Source of the DNA: an uncultured Chloroflexota bacterium
Lineage (GTDB): Bacteria > Chloroflexota > Anaerolineae > Anaerolineales > Anaerolineaceae
Assembly: GCA_902795255.1 (NCBI GenBank)
Contig: CADBKS010000140.1
Location: 1-7,669, forward strand
Direction of reading: 5' to 3'
DNA: 7,669 nt
Each line of letters begins with the position of its first letter. The stretch's first letter is position 1. The notes below the pieces were generated by a model, which saw nothing but the letters and a program-made list of their open reading frames with translations, was not told the origin of the DNA and did not search any database. Shown in pieces: positions 4,488-7,669 of this stretch. The translations under genes and the position numbers were made by a program.

Positions 4488-5774
4488 ATGTCTGTAAACA
4501 ACGCTTATGAAATCGCCCGGCAGGAATTCGACCATGTGGCCGACATGCTTGATCTGGACGCTGAGGCCCGAACTTTTCTGCGTGACCCGAAGAAGGAATA
4601 TCACGTACGGATCCCTGTTCGGATGGATGATGGCTCTCTGAAGATTTTTGATGGTTACCGTGTCCAGCACAACGACGCACTGGGCCCGAATAAAGGCGGT
4701 CTGCGCTTCGCTGCGAACGAAACGATCGACACCGTCCGGATGCTGGCGATGAAAATGACCTGGAAATGCTCCGTGGCCAACATTCCGCTGGGCGGCGGCA
4801 AGGGCGGCATCGTGGTCGACCCGCGCGACCTCTCCGTCGGCGAACGCGAACGCCTGGTCCGCGGCTATGTCCGCGCCCTGTTCCACGCGTTCGGCCCCCG
4901 CATTGACGTTCCGGCACCGGATATGGGCACCAATGCACAGGATATGTGCTGGTTCATGGACGAATACTCCATGCTTGCCGGCAATTACACACCGGGAACC
5001 GTGACCGGCAAACCGGTCGGCGGCGGCGGTTCACTCGGCCGGACCGAAGCGACCGGCCTGGGTGTGGTGATCTGCATCCGCGAAGCGATGAAGCAGCTCG
5101 GCATCGACTCCACAAAGACGACCGCGGCCATCCAGGGCTTTGGCAACGTCGCCCAGTACGCCGCCATCCACTACATCGGCAAGCTCGGCGGCAAAGTCAA
5201 GTGCGTTTCCTGCTGGAACCGTGAAGAAAAGAAATCCTTCACCTTCCTCAAAGAAGACGGGATCGATCCCCGCTTCCTGATGAGCATCACCGATGCCTAC
5301 GGAACGATCTCCAATGAAAAAGCAGCCGCTGCCGGATATCAGGTCCTGGACGGCGACGCCTGGATCAAGCAGGATGTGGATGTTCTGATCCCGGCAGCCC
5401 TTGAAAAACAGATCACGGCCGAAAACGTCGGTTTCATCAGCAAAAACGTCAAGATGATCGCCGAAGCGGCAAACGGTCCGACGACCCTTGAAGCCGACAC
5501 TGTCCTGCGCGAACGGGGCATGTTCATCATCCCGGATTTCCTCTGCAATGCCGGCGGCGTGACCTGCTCTTACTTTGAATCCGTGCAGAATGACCAGAAC
5601 TATTACTGGTCCAAAGAAGAAGTCCTTGAAAAACTCGACTACAAGATGACAACCGCCTTCAACTCTGTGTATGAAATGGCTGCGGAAAAGAAAGCCTACA
5701 TGCGCGACGCGGCCTACATGGTCTCGATCAAACGCGTCGCCGACGCGATGCGCCTGCGCGGCTGGATCAAATAA
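4488..5774 (+). CDS. gdhA: Glu/Leu/Phe/Val dehydrogenase, probably glutamate dehydrogenase
   Basis: This enzyme catalyses reversible oxidative deamination of L-glutamate to 2-oxoglutarate and ammonium with NAD(P). The 428 residues are the usual length of the hexameric bacterial and archaeal type. Substrate-domain motifs are HNDALGPNKGGLRF (61-74), PLGGGKGGIVVDP (100-112, catalytic-region Lys105) and PAPDMGTNAQDM (142-153, Asp145). GKPVGGGGSLGRTEATG (174-190) leads to the Rossmann motif IQGFGNVAQYAA (215-226). AEAANGPTT (325-333) and CNAGGVTCSYFE (353-364) close the cofactor cleft. After the second beta strand the protein reads VSCWNREEKKS where many relatives read VSDS; the Asp replaced by Cys242 usually helps set cofactor binding, so NAD versus NADP is left open. 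ATG 4488 is chosen because AAGGAG (4476-4481) lies six bases upstream; the frame is open back to 4263, but those codons cover promoter and DnaA-box DNA. Leucine or phenylalanine dehydrogenase is less likely because the protein is longer than those enzymes. Confidence 0.93.
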   Translation: MSVNNAYEIARQEFDHVADMLDLDAEARTFLRDPKKEYHVRIPVRMDDGSLKIFDGYRVQHNDALGPNKGGLRFAANETIDTVRMLAMKMTWKCSVANIPLGGGKGGIVVDPRDLSVGERERLVRGYVRALFHAFGPRIDVPAPDMGTNAQDMCWFMDEYSMLAGNYTPGTVTGKPVGGGGSLGRTEATGLGVVICIREAMKQLGIDSTKTTAAIQGFGNVAQYAAIHYIGKLGGKVKCVSCWNREEKKSFTFLKEDGIDPRFLMSITDAYGTISNEKAAAAGYQVLDGDAWIKQDVDVLIPAALEKQITAENVGFISKNVKMIAEAANGPTTLEADTVLRERGMFIIPDFLCNAGGVTCSYFESVQNDQNYYWSKEEVLEKLDYKMTTAFNSVYEMAAEKKAYMRDAAYMVSIKRVADAMRLRGWIK

Positions 5775-5797
5775 ACGTTCTGCCGAAATAAAAGATG

Positions 5798-5831
5798 CAA
5801 TGTGCGGGGTCCGTACAGACCCTGCACATTG
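5798..5831. terminator. Long hairpin after gdhA, probable terminator or mRNA-stabilising element
   Basis: CAATGTGCGGGGTC (5798-5811) pairs with GACCCTGCACATTG (5818-5831) in a 14-bp stem with one G-T pair and a CGTACA loop. It begins 24 bases after the gdhA stop. The downstream plus-strand tail (TCATTCAAAATAAAA) is U-poor, so it may act as a weak terminator or as a 3'-end stabiliser. On the minus strand the tail is U-richer (CATCTTTTATTT), but no leftward gene is upstream to need it. Confidence 0.6.
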
Positions 5832-5865
5832 TCATTCAAAATAAAACTGTCTTTGAAAGAATATA

Positions 5866-5871
5866 TATAAT
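5866..5871 (+). promoter_or_regulatory. Perfect -10 (TATAAT) upstream of the aminotransferase gene
   Basis: TATAAT at 5866-5871 lies in a strongly A/T-rich run (5856-5878), 44 bases before the ATG. No convincing -35 is found at 16-18 bases (AAAACT is the best placed). Given the hairpin after gdhA, a separate promoter is plausible. Confidence 0.42.
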
Positions 5872-5914
5872 TGAAAATCATTCTTATCTTACAAAGACAG
5901 GCAGGAAAAAAACT

Positions 5915-6985
5915 ATGATTATGATGACCCGCGGCGTCCCGGCGCCGGAATCGTACCCGATCGAAGAGATCATTCCCGCTTTTGAAAAAGCAATGCGTGA
6001 AGACGGACGCAGATCCCTCGGATATGTTGCCTCGCCCGGTTATATGCCGCTGATCGAGCTCCTTGCGGAGCGTGAAGGCGTTTCCCCGGATCACATCCTG
6101 ATCGGGAACAGTTCCCTTGAATTCATTCAGTTCATCACCATGACGGAAACCGAACCCGGCGACCGCGTTTTTGCCGAATCCCCGTCCTATGACCGGGTAA
6201 ACCTTCTGTTCAAACGGCGCGGACTGAAACCAGTGGGCATCCCGCTCGAAACCGATGGTGTCGATCTGGACCGCTTCGAAGAAGAGCTGAAAGCCGGCAC
6301 CCCGAAATTCTTCTATACCGTTGCCGACTTCCAGAACCCGATGGGCGTGACCGTTTCCCTCGAGAAACGGAAAAAGCTGGTCGAATTCGCGCAGAAATAC
6401 GATTTCATCATTCTGGAAGACCTGCCGTACCGTGAACTGCGGTACAGCGGGGAAGATCTGCCGACGATGCACTCCATGGACCCGGAACATGTCGTGAAGA
6501 TGAGTTCCTTCTCCAAGACCCTTACCCCGGGCATGCGTCTCGGCTTCCTGAATGGGCCGGTCTCCTTCATCAACCGCGTCAAGACCTGGGCGGGCAACAC
6601 TTATATCGGCCCGGTCAGTCCCACACAGGCCCTGCTGTATGAATTCATCCGCATGGGCTTTTATGAACCGAACCTCGTGAAACTCAAGGATCTTTACCGT
6701 CCGCGCCTGGAAAAGGCACTTTCGATCCTTGAAAGCGAACTTCCGACAGCGGTCTTCCCGCGTCCGGAAGGCGGGTTCTTTATCGGCGTCACCCTGCCGG
6801 AAGGCAATGACATGGCGGACCTCATGCCGGCCGCCGAAGCAGCCGGTGTCAAGATCACCGACGGCCGTGGGTTCTACCTGAACCCCGAAGACGGCAGACG
6901 TTTTCTGCGCGTCCCGTTCTGCGGTCTGACACCCGCTGAGCTGGAAGAAGGTTTCGGACGCCTCCTTCCGCTCATCAAAAAGTAA
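5915..6985 (+). CDS. PLP-dependent aminotransferase, fold type I (class I/II, LysN/MocR-like)
   Basis: This pyridoxal-phosphate enzyme should transfer an amino group between an amino acid and a 2-oxoacid such as 2-oxoglutarate. It has 356 residues, slightly short of the usual 390-400 because the N-terminal arm is brief. TRGVPAPESYPIEE (5-18) opens the fold. IGNSSLEFIQ (63-72) is the phosphate-binding turn, and ADFQNPMG (137-144) carries the cofactor Asn141. LEDLPYRELRYSG (167-179) supplies Asp169 and Tyr172. SSFSKTLTPGMRLGF (197-211) holds Lys201, the Schiff-base lysine. RRFLRVPF (328-335) supplies Arg332 for the substrate carboxylate. The motif set resembles 2-aminoadipate or aromatic aminotransferases and the aminotransferase half of MocR regulators, but there is no GntR DNA-binding domain. 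The exact substrate cannot be read from sequence. ATG 5915 has AGGA (5903-5906) eight bases upstream; ATGs at 5921 and 5924 are alternatives. Confidence 0.9.
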   Translation: MIMMTRGVPAPESYPIEEIIPAFEKAMREDGRRSLGYVASPGYMPLIELLAEREGVSPDHILIGNSSLEFIQFITMTETEPGDRVFAESPSYDRVNLLFKRRGLKPVGIPLETDGVDLDRFEEELKAGTPKFFYTVADFQNPMGVTVSLEKRKKLVEFAQKYDFIILEDLPYRELRYSGEDLPTMHSMDPEHVVKMSSFSKTLTPGMRLGFLNGPVSFINRVKTWAGNTYIGPVSPTQALLYEFIRMGFYEPNLVKLKDLYRPRLEKALSILESELPTAVFPRPEGGFFIGVTLPEGNDMADLMPAAEAAGVKITDGRGFYLNPEDGRRFLRVPFCGLTPAELEEGFGRLLPLIKK

Positions 6986-6994
6986 GCGGATCAT

Positions 6995-7032
6995 CAGGCA
7001 GCCGGAACCAACACCGGCAGCCTGCATTTATT
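6995..7032 (+). terminator. Probable intrinsic terminator after the aminotransferase gene
   Basis: CAGGCAGCCGG (6995-7005) pairs with CCGGCAGCCTG (7014-7024) with a single central A-A mismatch and an 8-base loop, followed by CATTTATT. It begins nine bases after the stop codon. The tail has only five U residues, so partial readthrough into the carbamate kinase gene is possible. Confidence 0.62.
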
Positions 7033-7039
7033 ACAACGA

Positions 7040-7057
7040 TCGGCCGTTCCCGGCCGA
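7040..7057 (+). promoter_or_regulatory. Perfect 7-bp hairpin just upstream of the carbamate kinase ribosome binding site
   Basis: TCGGCCG (7040-7046) and CGGCCGA (7051-7057) flank a TTCC loop, five bases before AAGGA (7062-7066). In RNA it would be a stable cap on the leader. It may protect the 5' end of a processed transcript or tune translation. No clear promoter is seen between it and the preceding terminator. Confidence 0.5.
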
Positions 7058-7076
7058 AGAAAAGGAATGGTCTGAA

Positions 7077-7669
7077 ATGACAAAGAAAGTAGCAGTGATC
7101 GCGATCGGCGGCAATTCCCTGATCAAGGATAAAAAGCACCAGTCTGTGCAGGATCAGTATCTGGCAGCTGATGAAACCGCAAAACACATCGTGGAAATGA
7201 TCAAAGAAGGCTGGGATGTGGTCATCGGCCACGGCAACGGCCCTCAGGTCGGGTTCCTGCTTCAGAAGGCTGAGATCGCCGAAAAAGTCGCCAACCTTCA
7301 GCTGGCCCCGCTGGAAGTCTGCGGTGCCCAGAGCCAGGGACAGATCGGCTACCAGCTGGTCCAGTGCCTGCAGAACCGCATGAAGGAAGCCGGCATCAAC
7401 AAATCGGCAGCCTGTGTCATCGAGCAGACCATCGTCAACAAAAATGACCCCGCCTTCGCGAACCCGACCAAACCGATCGGCGGCTTTATGACCGAAGAAG
7501 AGGCGATGATCAAAAAAGCCGAACAGGGCTGGAACGTCGTTGAGGATGCCGGCCGCGGCTGGCGCCGTGTCGTACCCTCACCGCTCCCGGAAAAAATCGT
7601 CGAGCTGGACGCGATCAAAGCCCTGATCGACGCGGGGATCATCGTCGTCTCCATCGGCGGCGGCGGGAT
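7077..7669 (+). CDS. arcC: Carbamate kinase, C-terminally cut by the window end
   Basis: This enzyme catalyses ADP + carbamoyl phosphate = ATP + carbamate, the energy-yielding step of arginine, citrulline, agmatine or purine-derived ureido compound breakdown. The visible 197 residues are about two thirds of the usual 310-315. Amino-acid kinase motifs are AVIAIGGNSLIKD (6-18, nucleotide/phosphate loop), GHGNGPQVGFLL (51-62), CGAQSQGQIGYQL (82-94), NDPAFANPTKPIGGFMTEEEA (123-143) and VEDAGRGWRRVVPSP (155-169), and the fragment ends in the GGGG that precedes the active-site IPV. The opening IGGNSL rather than LGGNAL resembles, from memory, a carbamate kinase subgroup found beside ureide and purine catabolism genes rather than classical arcABC. 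The ATG has AAGGA (7062-7066) ten bases upstream. Arginine deiminase or a carbamoyltransferase is not in view; the next genes to the right would show which pathway feeds it. Confidence 0.93.
   Translation, partial: MTKKVAVIAIGGNSLIKDKKHQSVQDQYLAADETAKHIVEMIKEGWDVVIGHGNGPQVGFLLQKAEIAEKVANLQLAPLEVCGAQSQGQIGYQLVQCLQNRMKEAGINKSAACVIEQTIVNKNDPAFANPTKPIGGFMTEEEAMIKKAEQGWNVVEDAGRGWRRVVPSPLPEKIVELDAIKALIDAGIIVVSIGGGG

Noticed and set aside
5795..5914. N-terminal extension of the aminotransferase by 40 codons
   Set aside because: The extension runs through the gdhA hairpin and a TATAAT box and resembles no aminotransferase N-terminus.
5714..7027. A 437-codon open frame on the minus strand
   Set aside because: It is entirely antisense to the aminotransferase, which has a full set of PLP-enzyme motifs. 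GC-rich codon bias leaves the opposite strand free of stops.

Overview
The window looks like the chromosome of an anaerobic, amino-acid-using bacterium, most likely an Anaerolineae member of the Chloroflexota. The strongest clue is the secreted protein at 1239-2513: its two related beta-rich domains (motif TTxNFPA followed by VSMG) and its C-terminal GFYSYNYFWN resemble, from memory, exported proteins common in Anaerolineaceae. Supporting clues are GC-rich codon use, strong AGGAGG-type ribosome binding sites and the metabolic gene content. The lineage call is an inference; no database was consulted.

Layout from left to right: (i) the 5' end of a leftward S9-family peptidase gene (1-208); (ii) a divergent promoter region and a rightward MscS mechanosensitive channel gene (377-1183), closed by a strong hairpin shared with the convergent neighbour; (iii) a leftward secreted protein with a signal peptide, two homologous domains and a long Glu/Pro/Ala linker (1239-2513); (iv) tandem terminators, then the leftward ribosomal stalk operon rplJ-rplL (3720-2732), preceded by a recognisable L10 leader RNA with an intrinsic attenuator; (v) a 767-bp gene-free region (3721-4487); (vi) rightward glutamate dehydrogenase (4488-5774), a PLP-dependent aminotransferase (5915-6985) and the first two thirds of carbamate kinase (7077-end).

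The most interesting part is the gene-free region. Between the L10 leader and the gdhA promoter there are three exact DnaA boxes (TGTGGATAA) plus three one-mismatch boxes, all in the same orientation within 233 bp. A perfect 10-bp inverted repeat lies among them, and AT-rich stretches lie on both sides. From about 800 bp to the left the genes run leftward, and all genes to the right run rightward. This is what a chromosomal replication origin (oriC) looks like, here beside rplJL rather than dnaA. It could instead be a DnaA-regulated promoter region.

Metabolically, the aminotransferase can pass amino groups to 2-oxoglutarate, glutamate dehydrogenase can regenerate 2-oxoglutarate and release ammonium, and carbamate kinase can make ATP from carbamoyl phosphate. 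Together they suggest amino-acid fermentation. Each gene seems to be its own transcription unit, because hairpins separate them. No transposon, phage, CRISPR, tRNA or rRNA feature was seen.
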